Below are positions 28,137 through 36,625 of a stretch of 64,000 bases of DNA, in pieces. A model generated the notes under the pieces. That model ran no database searches. It had not been told where the DNA came from and saw nothing but the letters and a program-made list of their open reading frames with translations. The stretch is from the NCBI RefSeq assembly GCF_014191505.1, contig NZ_JACHWS010000003.1, positions 620,001 to 684,000 of the forward strand, given 5' to 3'. The DNA comes from Hoyosella altamirensis (GTDB lineage Bacteria; Actinomycetota; Actinomycetes; Mycobacteriales; Mycobacteriaceae). A program made the position numbers and the translations under genes. Each line of letters opens with the position of its first letter. Position 1 is the first letter of the stretch.

Positions 28137-29189
28137 CTACCTCAGCGCCTCGTAGTACAGGGTGGAAATCGCACCATTGTCAGGATCAAACAGCTCTGTG
28201 TTGACGACCTTCCATCCGCCGAAGTCGTCCACCCCCCATACGGTTTCTGGCTGGGGGAAGACGTTTTCGAACTCAGCGCGAATGGCGGGGTCTGCTGGCC
28301 GGAATCCCGCACGAGCCCATGTGCGCTGCCCTTCCGGCGAGAACTGGAAAGCGAGGAAGTCTTCCGCCATGTCGCGGTTCGGGCTGTTCTCAATGATCGC
28401 CATCGGGTTCTCGATACGAAGTGTCTCGTCTGGCGTGACAAATTCGATCGGATCTCCCAGGCGTTCGAGGAAGATAGCTTCGTTTTCATATGTCAGGAGG
28501 ACGTCGCCGCGTCCCTGGAGGAAGGCCTCCGTCGCTTCCCTGCTCGACCCGGGCTGAATTTTGATGTGCTCCTGAATGAGAGTGCGCACATACTGCAGGC
28601 CCCGCTGAGGGTCTTCGCCACCACGGCTCATGACCGCGTACGGCGCGAGGAGGTTCCACTTGGCAGATCCTGAACTGAACGGGTTCGGGGTTACAACCTC
28701 GACGCCCGGTTCCACGAGGTCTTCCCAGGTCTGGATATTCAGCGGGTTCCCCTCACGAACCACGAACGTCACCATCGAGCCGAAAGGGATGCCACCGGAT
28801 TTCCCATCGTTCCAGTTGGGAGCGACCAGACCTGCATCGACGAGGCGGGTGACATCGGGTTCCACCGAGAAGTTGACGACATCAGCGGGGGCCCCGTTTG
28901 CCACTTTTCGTGACTGATCCGCGGAGGCACCGAAGGACTGCAGGAACGCGACGCCCTCCCCCTCGGGCGTATCCGCGAACTCGGGGATTACTTCATCGAA
29001 ACCGATTTTCGGCACCGCGTAGGCGAAGAGCCCTAATGTCCCGCGGGTTCCGTCTCCGCCGATCGTGCGCTGCCCTGGAATGTCGCTTGGGCCACCCGCG
29101 CAGCCAGCGGCAAGGAGAGCCAATCCCAGCAGAGCCGCGACCGCGCCAGCGGACTGTCTGCTAATGGAGGTGGCCCAGCGTATTCGCAT
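28137..29189 (-). CDS. subI: Sulfate-binding lipoprotein SubI
   Basis: Substrate-binding protein of the sulfate importer, 350 residues. The signal peptide ends LALLAAGCAGG with the lipidated Cys at residue 30. The mature domain contains FAYAVPKIGFDEVIPEF, SFGASADQSRKVANGAPADV and YENEAIFLERLG, as in bacterial sulfate-binding proteins. ATG at 29189 has GGAAGG upstream. The 140-base leader before it carries the stop of a cysteine leader ORF. Confidence 0.93.
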   Translation of the reverse strand: MRIRWATSISRQSAGAVAALLGLALLAAGCAGGPSDIPGQRTIGGDGTRGTLGLFAYAVPKIGFDEVIPEFADTPEGEGVAFLQSFGASADQSRKVANGAPADVVNFSVEPDVTRLVDAGLVAPNWNDGKSGGIPFGSMVTFVVREGNPLNIQTWEDLVEPGVEVVTPNPFSSGSAKWNLLAPYAVMSRGGEDPQRGLQYVRTLIQEHIKIQPGSSREATEAFLQGRGDVLLTYENEAIFLERLGDPIEFVTPDETLRIENPMAIIENSPNRDMAEDFLAFQFSPEGQRTWARAGFRPADPAIRAEFENVFPQPETVWGVDDFGGWKVVNTELFDPDNGAISTLYYEALR

Positions 29190-29329
29190 GGATATTCGAT
29201 GCCTTCCGTCTGCTGACTTGGACGCACGCCGCAGCTGCGGCAGTCCCGTAAAGTTGTCGCCGCCAGAAATTCGGGGACGGCACCCGGCCAGCTCGGCGGG
29301 TACCCCACGCACCCGTCAGCAAGGCTTGA

Positions 29330-29422
29330 CTAGCGACAACACATGATGTCAGCGACCGCGGGCAAACCGACAGCGATCAGCGCCAACTGATGGCGCACTT
29401 CGTACTGTCCGGCCTTATCCAC
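29330..29422 (-). CDS. Cysteine leader peptide upstream of subI (putative attenuator uORF)
   Basis: A 30-codon frame from GTG 29422 to TAG 29332-29330. It ends ADIMCCR, with two adjacent cysteine codons just before the stop. A TAAGAT at 29435-29430 lies seven bases upstream of the GTG, the spacing expected when transcription starts at the first base of the codon, so the ORF is probably leaderless. The stop lies 140 bases upstream of subI. It parallels the leader in front of sirA and fits the mycobacterial polycysteine leaderless ORFs that attenuate sulfur operons. Function is inferred. Confidence 0.65.
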   Translation of the reverse strand: MDKAGQYEVRHQLALIAVGLPAVADIMCCR

Positions 29423-29429
29423 GGCGACA

Positions 29430-29435
29430 ATCTTA
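29430..29435 (-). promoter_or_regulatory. -10 element of the subI-cysTWA leader
   Basis: TAAGAT on the minus strand matches TANNNT and is seven bases before the GTG of the cysteine leader ORF. No good -35 lies at 17 bases; a TTGACG occurs 25 bases upstream, which is too far for a normal promoter. Confidence 0.5.
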
Positions 29436-29489
29436 GCAGCGATCTTTCGCGCCGCCACATCGTCAAAGCGGCATTACGCAGACGGTGAC

Positions 29490-29570
29490 CTACCACACAG
29501 ATAGAGCCCAGGCGATGACGATGAGAATCAGAAGCGCGCAGAGCGCGAGCGTGACCCTAGACTTCGGCAT
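29490..29570 (-). CDS. Very small membrane peptide, 26 residues
   Basis: The frame starts at ATG 29570 and overlaps the last 14 bases of the preceding small membrane gene. AAGGAGAGG lies upstream at good spacing. The product is a basic N-terminus (MPKSRVT) followed by one hydrophobic helix of about 18 residues (LALCALLILIVIAWALSVW). The well-placed ribosome-binding site, the overlap and the membrane helix argue that it is translated. No function can be assigned. Confidence 0.5.
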   Translation of the reverse strand: MPKSRVTLALCALLILIVIAWALSVW

Positions 29571-29793
29571 CACCGCCCACCTCTCCTTCAGTTTCGGAAC
29601 CGCGCGCACCAGAGGCTCGCCTAGTTCGCTCAAGCCGTTCGAAAAGCGGCCCCATGACTCGATCAAGCACCGTAGCGAATACGAAGCACAATGGCACCAT
29701 TACCGCCACTACCAGGACCACCTGGGGTACGAAAGGCAGCCCGGCTATCCATAGCTCGACGCCATCCCACCAACGCGCGATCGCATCCACCAC
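29557..29793 (-). CDS. Small membrane protein of unknown function
   Basis: Protein of 78 residues from tandem GTG codons at 29796/29793 (GGTGGG upstream). It has an amphipathic start (AIARWWDGVELWIAGLP), one long hydrophobic segment (FVPQVVLVVAVMVPLCFVFA) and a charged tail (DRVMGPLFERLERTRRAS). A small membrane protein occupies the same position between subI and the GH15 gene in mycobacteria. It overlaps the 26-residue peptide gene downstream and is divergent from the GH15 gene. Confidence 0.6.
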   Translation of the reverse strand: MVDAIARWWDGVELWIAGLPFVPQVVLVVAVMVPLCFVFATVLDRVMGPLFERLERTRRASGARGSETEGEVGGDAEV

Positions 29794-29890
29794 CCCACCA
29801 TATCGGTGCCGGCCCGCGCGGATCTCCACACAGTCCACGGATTGAGTGTTTCCCTCAGCACACCGAAGCCCCACCCGTCACAATGAGGCA

Positions 29891-31867
29891 ATGTCACTGT
29901 CTGAGGACGCACCGCCCCACGGAAGCCACGTGAATCCCGGCATGCCGACGCCACCGCGAGCGCATCACACGGGCTTCCCGCCGATTGGAGACTACGGCTT
30001 TCTCTCAGACTGTGAGACAACCTGCCTGATCGCTCCCAGCGGCGCGGTCGAATGGATGTGTCTCCCCCGTCCTGATTCGCCGAGCGTCTTCGGCGCAATA
30101 CTGGATCGCAGTGCGGGGCATTTCCGGATCGGCCCCTACGGACAGAACCAGCCCGCAGCGCGCCGGTATCTGCCCGGTGGGCTCATTCTCGAAACAACTT
30201 GGCAAACCGAAACCGGCTGGCTGACGGTGCGCGACGCACTGGTCATGGGAAAGTGGCACAACACTGATCAGCGATCACGCACGCACCGCCGCACACCAAC
30301 CGATTGGGATGCGGAGCACATGCTGCTGCGCACGGTGAAATGCGTCAGCGGCCGCGTCGAACTCGAACTGAGTTGTGAGCCCGCATTCGACTATCACCGG
30401 AAGGCCGCGACGTGGCAGTACAGCGGCAAGGTGTACGAGCAAGCCACCGCCTACTGCACTGATTCGCCGGAAGGCGAGCCAACTTTGACTCTGACAACTA
30501 ATTTGCGTCTAGGCATCGAGGGCCGTGAAGCACGGGCACGCACACGCCTCGTCGAGGGGGACCAGGTGTTTGTCGCCTTGTCCTGGAGTGATCTCCCCTC
30601 CCCGCAGTCCTACGAGGAAGCAGCGAAGAAGATGTGGGACACCGCCGAATGCTGGCGCCAGTGGATCACTATTGGACGGTTTCCAGATCATCCGTGGCGC
30701 GGCTACCTTCAGCGGAGCGCGTTGACGCTGAAAGGCCTCACGTACGCACCGACGGGTGCTCTGCTCGCCGCGGCCACTACGTCCCTCCCGGAAACTCCTG
30801 GTGGCGAACGCAATTGGGACTATCGTTACGCCTGGATACGCGACTCGACGTTCGCACTGTGGGGTCTTTACACGCTGGGCCTCGATCGGGAAGCCAACGA
30901 TTTCTTCGCCTTCATTTCCGATATGGGTGTCAGCGAATCCGGTGACCCACTGCCGCTCCAGGTGATGTATGGCGTCGGTGGCGAACGTGAACTGATCGAG
31001 GAGGAACTGCACCATCTCAGCGGTTACGAAGGCGCGCGGCCAGTCCGGGTCGGAAACGGCGCGTACAACCAGAAACAGCACGACGTGTGGGGCATCATCC
31101 TCGACTCTGTGTATCTGCACGTGCGGTCACGCAACCAAGTGCCCGAATCGCTGTGGCCGCTGCTCAAGCGGCAGGTGGAAGAAGCAATCACCAACTGGCG
31201 CAAGCCCGACCGGGGCATTTGGGAGGTACGCGGTGAACCGCAGCATTTCACCTCATCGAAAGTGGTGTGCTGGGTCGCATTAGATCGGGGTGCGAAACTC
31301 GCGACGATGCACGGCGAAATCGCGTACGCAGAGGAATGGAACGCGATCGCCGACGAGATCAAGGAGGACATCCTGGAGAACGGCGTCGACGAGCGTGGTG
31401 TGTTCACACAGCGCTACGGGGACCCCGCACTGGACGCGTCACTCTTGCTGGTTCCGCTGATGCGCTTCCTCCCCGCATCCGACGATCGTGTTCGCAACAC
31501 TGTTCTCGCGGTTGCGGACGAGCTCACCAAGGACGGACTCGTCCTGCGATACCGCGTCGAGGAAACCGATGACGGCTTGAGCGGTGAGGAAGGAACCTTC
31601 ACGATCTGCTCGTTCTGGCTGGTATCCGCGCTCGTCGAGATCGGCGAGGTCGAACGCGCGAAACGGTTACTCGAGAAACTCCTCAGCTACGCGAGTCCGC
31701 TAAAGCTTTATGCGGAGGAGATCGATCCTTCCAATGGACGGCACTTGGGGAACTTCCCTCAAGCGTTCACCCACCTCGCATTGATCAATGCCGTGGTCCA
31801 CGTCATCAGAGCTGAGGAGGAGTTGGAGGCAGGGGCGTTCCACCCCGCCCACCATTCTCCCCACTGA
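29891..31867 (+). CDS. Glycoside hydrolase family 15 enzyme (trehalase/glucoamylase-like)
   Basis: Protein of 658 residues. The N-terminal beta-sandwich region begins GFPPIGDYGFLSDCETTCL and the (alpha/alpha)6 barrel includes NWDYRYAWIRDSTFALWGLY, GNGAYNQKQHDVWG, PDRGIWEVRGEPQHFTSSK and YRVEETDDGLSGEEGTF. These are GH15 signatures. The mycobacterial orthologue next to subI has been described as a trehalase, so trehalose hydrolysis is the likely reaction. No signal peptide is seen. ATG at 29891 has only a short GAGG upstream. A GTG at 29846 is an alternative start. Confidence 0.88.
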   Translation: MSLSEDAPPHGSHVNPGMPTPPRAHHTGFPPIGDYGFLSDCETTCLIAPSGAVEWMCLPRPDSPSVFGAILDRSAGHFRIGPYGQNQPAARRYLPGGLILETTWQTETGWLTVRDALVMGKWHNTDQRSRTHRRTPTDWDAEHMLLRTVKCVSGRVELELSCEPAFDYHRKAATWQYSGKVYEQATAYCTDSPEGEPTLTLTTNLRLGIEGREARARTRLVEGDQVFVALSWSDLPSPQSYEEAAKKMWDTAECWRQWITIGRFPDHPWRGYLQRSALTLKGLTYAPTGALLAAATTSLPETPGGERNWDYRYAWIRDSTFALWGLYTLGLDREANDFFAFISDMGVSESGDPLPLQVMYGVGGERELIEEELHHLSGYEGARPVRVGNGAYNQKQHDVWGIILDSVYLHVRSRNQVPESLWPLLKRQVEEAITNWRKPDRGIWEVRGEPQHFTSSKVVCWVALDRGAKLATMHGEIAYAEEWNAIADEIKEDILENGVDERGVFTQRYGDPALDASLLLVPLMRFLPASDDRVRNTVLAVADELTKDGLVLRYRVEETDDGLSGEEGTFTICSFWLVSALVEIGEVERAKRLLEKLLSYASPLKLYAEEIDPSNGRHLGNFPQAFTHLALINAVVHVIRAEEELEAGAFHPAHHSPH

Positions 31868-31871
31868 TCAT

Positions 31872-32852
31872 TCAGCATCGTCCTGAAACGCATTCGAGTT
31901 GCGGACGGAGCGAGCTCAGGACCCATTCAGTGGAGAGTGCGCTGGGCGTGTTCAAGGCGATCACGGTCTCGATGTCGACGGCCGCGAATCCGCCGCCCTG
32001 GACTGAGGGCAAATCACTGAACCCTGGGATCTGCATAAGCTCCTCGGGGTCGCCGCCGTTGGGCCAGGTTATGAGAAGGTCACTGCGCAGGATGTCAACT
32101 CTCTCTGGGCTTACGATGAGCCGTCCTGTCCCGGCTGCTTCGGTGACGAGGTGATCGGGCAGGGCCATGCCCAGAGCGTAGAAGAGCGTGCTGGCGCCGT
32201 CCTCAGGGTCCGCTACTGCGACGATCTGGTCGCTGTCGAACATGAACTGCGAGAGCACAGCAGTTTTCCCGGCCAGCTCCGGTAGCTCGCTCGCGATGGC
32301 CGTAATCTCATTGTTCACACGATCGATGATCTCGTCGGCTTGCGCGGTTTTGCCGAGAATCTCACCGATCACCCGAAGCTGCTTATCCCAGGGGTCCACC
32401 TGCTCATCGCCCAGCATTCCGATCGTCGGAGCGATTGCATTGAGCTGGTCGTAGACCTGCTGCTCCCCCGCGCTGTAGTCGGCCAGAATCAGATCGGGTT
32501 CAGCGGCCGCGATTCGCTCAAGAGGCAAACCCGTGTCGGAGGCAGTGATGGCGTCCGCATCGCCTATGTGCGGATGCTGCCAGACATAAAGGCCATCGTC
32601 ACCAGCAAGGGGGTCCTCGAGATACGCGACGGGCTGGACATCCAATGCCAGCAGGGCATCGAGCCACTGTGAGCTCAGTGCTACCACTCGCTGTGGCTGC
32701 CCGATGATCTCCGCTGCGCCGAAACGATGTTCGACAGACAGCGGTGCCGTTTCGGCGCCCGCGTCCCTGTCGCTGCTACCGCAGGAAACTGCGGTAGCAA
32801 GGGTGGCGATGGACAAAGTGACGTACATGATGGCTCGCTGAGTCGCGCGCAT
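31872..32852 (-). CDS. Iron-siderophore ABC transporter substrate-binding lipoprotein (FecB/FepB-like)
   Basis: Lipoprotein of 326 residues. The signal peptide ends LATAVSC with the lipidated Cys at residue 24. The binding domain includes QRVVALSSQWLDALLALDVQPV, EPDLILADYSAGEQQVYDQL and the long linking helix around KTAQADEIIDRVNNEI, typical of type III (FecB) binding proteins. GGAGG precedes the ATG. An IdeR-like iron box lies 18 bases upstream. No permease or ATPase genes are adjacent, so it is an orphan receptor. Confidence 0.87.
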   Translation of the reverse strand: MRATQRAIMYVTLSIATLATAVSCGSSDRDAGAETAPLSVEHRFGAAEIIGQPQRVVALSSQWLDALLALDVQPVAYLEDPLAGDDGLYVWQHPHIGDADAITASDTGLPLERIAAAEPDLILADYSAGEQQVYDQLNAIAPTIGMLGDEQVDPWDKQLRVIGEILGKTAQADEIIDRVNNEITAIASELPELAGKTAVLSQFMFDSDQIVAVADPEDGASTLFYALGMALPDHLVTEAAGTGRLIVSPERVDILRSDLLITWPNGGDPEELMQIPGFSDLPSVQGGGFAAVDIETVIALNTPSALSTEWVLSSLRPQLECVSGRC

Positions 32853-32869
32853 TCTTCAGCCTCCGAGGG

Positions 32870-32888
32870 TTTGGTGAGGCTTACTTTG
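32870..32888 (-). promoter_or_regulatory. IdeR/DtxR-type iron box
   Basis: On the minus strand CAAAGTAAGCCTCACCAAA matches the mycobacterial iron box TTAGGTAAGCCTAACCTAA at 14 of 19 positions, including the whole AAGCCT centre. It sits 18 bases upstream of the siderophore-binding lipoprotein gene, as expected for iron-dependent repression. Confidence 0.6.
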
Positions 32889-32930
32889 GCACAGCTCTGG
32901 CTGTCGTGGGGAAGTTGCCTCGCACACAGA

Positions 32931-32965
32931 CTGGGCCCCGCTACTGCGTAAGTAGCGGGGCCCAG
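32931..32965. terminator. Strong hairpin downstream of rpf
   Basis: A perfect 15-base inverted repeat (32931-32945 against 32951-32965, starting CTGGGCCCCGCTACT) with a five-base loop. It lies 20 bases after the rpf stop on the minus strand and separates rpf from the iron-regulated gene. No T-run follows. Confidence 0.7.
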
Positions 32966-32984
32966 GATGAGGCTGCGCGATCTA

Positions 32985-33866
<882 letters not shown>

Positions 33867-34295
33867 TTACTTTTTCGGCTTCTTATCTGAACTGCTCTTT
33901 TCACTCCCCGACGCGGCTTCTGCTTCAGCAGCATCGGCTCCCCCGGCCGCTTCCTTGGCCGTAATGCCTTCCTTCGCGCTGCCGCGCGGCATCAGGCGCT
34001 TGAGTGGCTTACGCAACGACTGGGCTGGGCTCAGCATCCAGTCCGCATTCTCGAGAACGTTATCGAGACGCCCCAGCGAACTATCGAGGGAATCAAGCGA
34101 TGAGTTCAGCGTCGTGAGGCTGGTATCCAGCTTCGAGAGCGTCGTATCGAGCTTCTCCAGGACGAGCAGTAGACGCTCAGTGATGACGTCCAAACGAGAC
34201 AGCGTCTCGTCGAGGTTGAGAACCGCATTGGTGAGCTGCTTGATCTTGCGCCCCGGGCGCCAACCCGTACTTTTCTCCTGGGCTGGAACGGTCAT
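33867..34295 (-). CDS. Small protein with heptad-like helical repeats, unknown function
   Basis: Protein of 142 residues; ATG at 34295 is preceded by AAAAGGAG. The middle (about 25-75) is a regular series of LDxxLxx units: LDVITERLLLVLEKLDTTL, SKLDTSLTTLNSSLDSL and DSSLGRLDNVLENADWM. This predicts a long amphipathic helix or coiled coil. The N-terminus is basic and the C-terminus is a low-complexity Ala/Glu/Ser/Lys tail ending KKPKK. No signal peptide or catalytic motif. The pattern recalls surface-associated helical proteins, but no family was recognised. Confidence 0.7.
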   Translation of the reverse strand: MTVPAQEKSTGWRPGRKIKQLTNAVLNLDETLSRLDVITERLLLVLEKLDTTLSKLDTSLTTLNSSLDSLDSSLGRLDNVLENADWMLSPAQSLRKPLKRLMPRGSAKEGITAKEAAGGADAAEAEAASGSEKSSSDKKPKK

Positions 34296-34415
34296 GAAAA
34301 CTCCTTTTGTCACGCGGCTCCTGCCGCCTGAAAAAGCCCGGCCTGCCGCAGTTCGGTCTGTGTGAATCCTAGGTCACTGCGACAAAACCGGCGCGGGCCG
34401 CGGGGGTCATGCCGG

Positions 34416-35369
34416 TCACATGCCACACACGCGAGTCAACTGCTTTTCCGCATCATGGGCGATGTTTTTCACTACCTCGAAGACGGGTCTGCTGGCGGTG
34501 ACGAGACCCGCAGCCTGCCCCGCGTACACGACGCCGCAATCCGGGTCAGCCGGGTCGTAGACGTCGGCGATCTCGTCTTCTGAGGCCCCCGCACCATCGA
34601 ACTTGTCGCTCAAATTGTTCACGATCGCTCGCCCGAACCATCGCGCAGGCCAGGGCTGATGGCGCGCCTTGTCAAAAACATCGGTGTAGACGGTGTCCGT
34701 GCTGCGCGCCGCGAGGAGCCTGCCGATTGCGTACTCCGGACCCGTCGTTTCGGGACTCGCCAGCAATGCCGTACCCACGAACGCGCCGTGTGCACCCGCC
34801 GCGAGCACGGCTGCCAATCCGCGCCCAGTCGCGATTCCACCTGCGGCGAGCACCGGCAGTCTCGTGGCTTCCAGCACCTCTTGCAGCAACGTCAGCGTCG
34901 CGATGCGGCCGGTATGACCACCCGCTTCTGTCCCCTGCGCGACGATCGCATCGACACCGGCAGCTTCGGCGACTGCCATGTCTTCGACGGTGCTGACCTG
35001 CGAAACGACGAGCGCGCCCGCGTCCTTTACGCGGTCGACGTACGGTGCGGGATCGCCGAACGAGAGGGACACCAGGGCTGGTTTCTCGGCCAGCGCGGCA
35101 GTCAGCAGCGCATCATCATCGTCGAGAGCCCACGACATAAGCCCCACCCCGAAGCTGCCGCCAACTCTGCGGGCAATCGCAGCCTCGGCGGCGACCCATT
35201 CGGGTGTCGTGTATCTCGCGGCACCCAGCATCCCCAAACCGCCGGCGCGACTTACCTCCCCTGCCAGCAGGCCACCGGCCCGCCCGCCCATGGGCGCGCC
35301 AATGATGGGAATCTCCAAGCCAAGTTGTTTGGTCAGCCATGTGTTCAGCACACCTAGTGCGTACCACAT
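34416..35369 (-). CDS. Nitronate monooxygenase-like flavoprotein
   Basis: FMN-binding TIM-barrel protein of the 2-nitropropane dioxygenase family, 317 residues from ATG 35369. It starts LNTWLTKQLGLEIPIIGAPM and has AGGLGMLGAA, GVDAIVAQGTEAGGHTGR (the conserved His is in GGHTG) and PVLAAGGIATGRGLAAVLAAGA, all typical. GTG at 35351 is an alternative start. Coding begins just beside the left copy of the 107-bp repeat. Family members oxidise alkyl nitronates or act on enoyl substrates; the true substrate is unknown. Confidence 0.88.
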   Translation of the reverse strand: MWYALGVLNTWLTKQLGLEIPIIGAPMGGRAGGLLAGEVSRAGGLGMLGAARYTTPEWVAAEAAIARRVGGSFGVGLMSWALDDDDALLTAALAEKPALVSLSFGDPAPYVDRVKDAGALVVSQVSTVEDMAVAEAAGVDAIVAQGTEAGGHTGRIATLTLLQEVLEATRLPVLAAGGIATGRGLAAVLAAGAHGAFVGTALLASPETTGPEYAIGRLLAARSTDTVYTDVFDKARHQPWPARWFGRAIVNNLSDKFDGAGASEDEIADVYDPADPDCGVVYAGQAAGLVTASRPVFEVVKNIAHDAEKQLTRVCGM

Positions 35370-35371
35370 GG

Positions 35372-35478
35372 CCGACACGATGGTGCAAGACGTCCGCGAT
35401 ATGCCCTGACGTCGCGCAAATCGGGCACCGTGCTGGGGAAACCGGTTCGTGGCCAACACATCGGCATATCTCGGACGC
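35372..35478. repeat. 107-bp direct repeat, left copy
   Basis: It matches 36485-36591 at 105 of 107 positions; the two differences are at T/C and G/C. Within the unit an imperfect 14-base inverted repeat (35392-35405, GTCCGCGATATGCC, against 35463-35476, GGCATATCTCGGAC; 13 of 14 pairs) encloses 57 bases. The copy abuts the start of the nitronate monooxygenase-like gene. Confidence 0.92.
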
Positions 35479-35578
35479 ATGGGACCGTTTGTCCACAGGA
35501 ACTCGAGCCAGCAGTGGTTATCCACAGAATCGGATATTGCCCCTGGTCCGCCGTCCTGCTGCCCGAGATCCTCTACCT

Positions 35579-36481
35579 ATGCATCGAGAACTTGACCTGT
35601 TGCGGCGACAGCAAGAAGGGGTGTTTAGCCGGCAGCAGGCTCTGCGGTTCCACTCGGCCGCCTATCTCACCAATAAGGTTCGCGAGGGAAAGTGGACCAA
35701 GATTCTGCCTGGAATCTTCACTCTGCAAGGCACGTCACCCACCACACGGGTACGTATCCGCGCTGCTGCGTTATACCTTGGGCGCGAAGTAATAGTGACA
35801 CACCAGACCGCCGCCGAAGTGCACGGATTTGCGATCTTCAATGACTCCAGCACCCATATCCTGATGCCTCCTGGTCGCAGGCTAACCACCGCAGGCCTTA
35901 CAGCCCACCGCGATATTGTTTCGAGTTCGGATATCCAGTGCGTGAGCAACAACTTGGTGACTTCTCCCGCCCGTACCGCTGTCGACCTCGCGCTTCAATA
36001 CGACCGACTCGATGGCCTTGCGATTCTCGATCGCGCAATCCGTGCGCACAGGAACCGAAGCGCGCCTGCGACACTCGAGGAGTTGCTCGCCCAGGTGAGC
36101 CGTATCGCTGGCAAAAAGGGCGCCCGGAAGGTTCGTGAACTGCTCGCAATAGCCGACCCTGGCGCTGCATCGCCGATGGAATCACGTGTGCGCCTCCGCT
36201 GCCTTGATGCTGAACTGCCGCGGCCTGACACTCAGGTCCGAGTTCACACACCAGAGGGCGACAAGTTCCTTGACCTTGGCTGGCGCGAATACCGCATTGG
36301 CCTCGAATACGACAGCGTCCAACATCACAGTGGATCCGACGCAGTCAGGCGGGACTATCGCAGGCACAATGCCATCAGCGACTCAGGGTGGCTCCTCTTC
36401 TATGCGACCGCCGAACAGGTACGTCTACGACCGTGGGAGTTTACGGAGCCGATCAGACGCGCGATCCGCCGACGCAGCTAG
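35579..36481 (+). CDS. AbiEi/DUF559-type protein (antitoxin-like N-terminus, endonuclease-like C-terminus)
   Basis: Protein of 300 residues from ATG 35579. The N-terminal half resembles the AbiEi antitoxin-type winged helix (GVFSRQQALRFHSAAYLTNK, TKILPGIFTLQG) followed by VTSPARTAVDLAL. The C-terminal half carries a PD-(D/E)xK-like set: MESRVRLRCLDAELPRP, FLDLGWREYRIGLEYDS and RRDYRRHNAISDSGW, as in DUF559/Vsr-like nucleases. Such proteins are frequent and patchily distributed in actinobacteria. It lies exactly between two 107-bp direct repeats and no partner toxin gene is beside it. Confidence 0.8.
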   Translation: MHRELDLLRRQQEGVFSRQQALRFHSAAYLTNKVREGKWTKILPGIFTLQGTSPTTRVRIRAAALYLGREVIVTHQTAAEVHGFAIFNDSSTHILMPPGRRLTTAGLTAHRDIVSSSDIQCVSNNLVTSPARTAVDLALQYDRLDGLAILDRAIRAHRNRSAPATLEELLAQVSRIAGKKGARKVRELLAIADPGAASPMESRVRLRCLDAELPRPDTQVRVHTPEGDKFLDLGWREYRIGLEYDSVQHHSGSDAVRRDYRRHNAISDSGWLLFYATAEQVRLRPWEFTEPIRRAIRRRS

Positions 36482-36484
36482 CCA

Positions 36485-36591
36485 CCGACACGATGGTGCA
36501 AGACGTCCGCGATATGCCCTGACGTCGCGCAAATCGGGCACCGCGCTGGGGAAACCGCTTCGTGGCCAACACATCGGCATATCTCGGACGC
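36485..36591. repeat. 107-bp direct repeat, right copy
   Basis: Second copy of the unit at 35372-35478, 1,113 bases away in the same orientation and starting three bases after the stop of the DUF559 gene. Its internal inverted repeat is at 36505-36518 and 36576-36589. Both copies keep the pairing arms unchanged; the two differences fall in the loop. Confidence 0.92.
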
Positions 36592-36625
36592 GTCGAACAT
36601 TTATCACCCCCGTTAGGCTTGTCGC

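Noticed and set aside
35339-35579. N-terminal extension of the DUF559 gene across the left 107-bp repeat
   Set aside because: The extension reads through noncoding repeat sequence and the family homology begins at ATG 35579.
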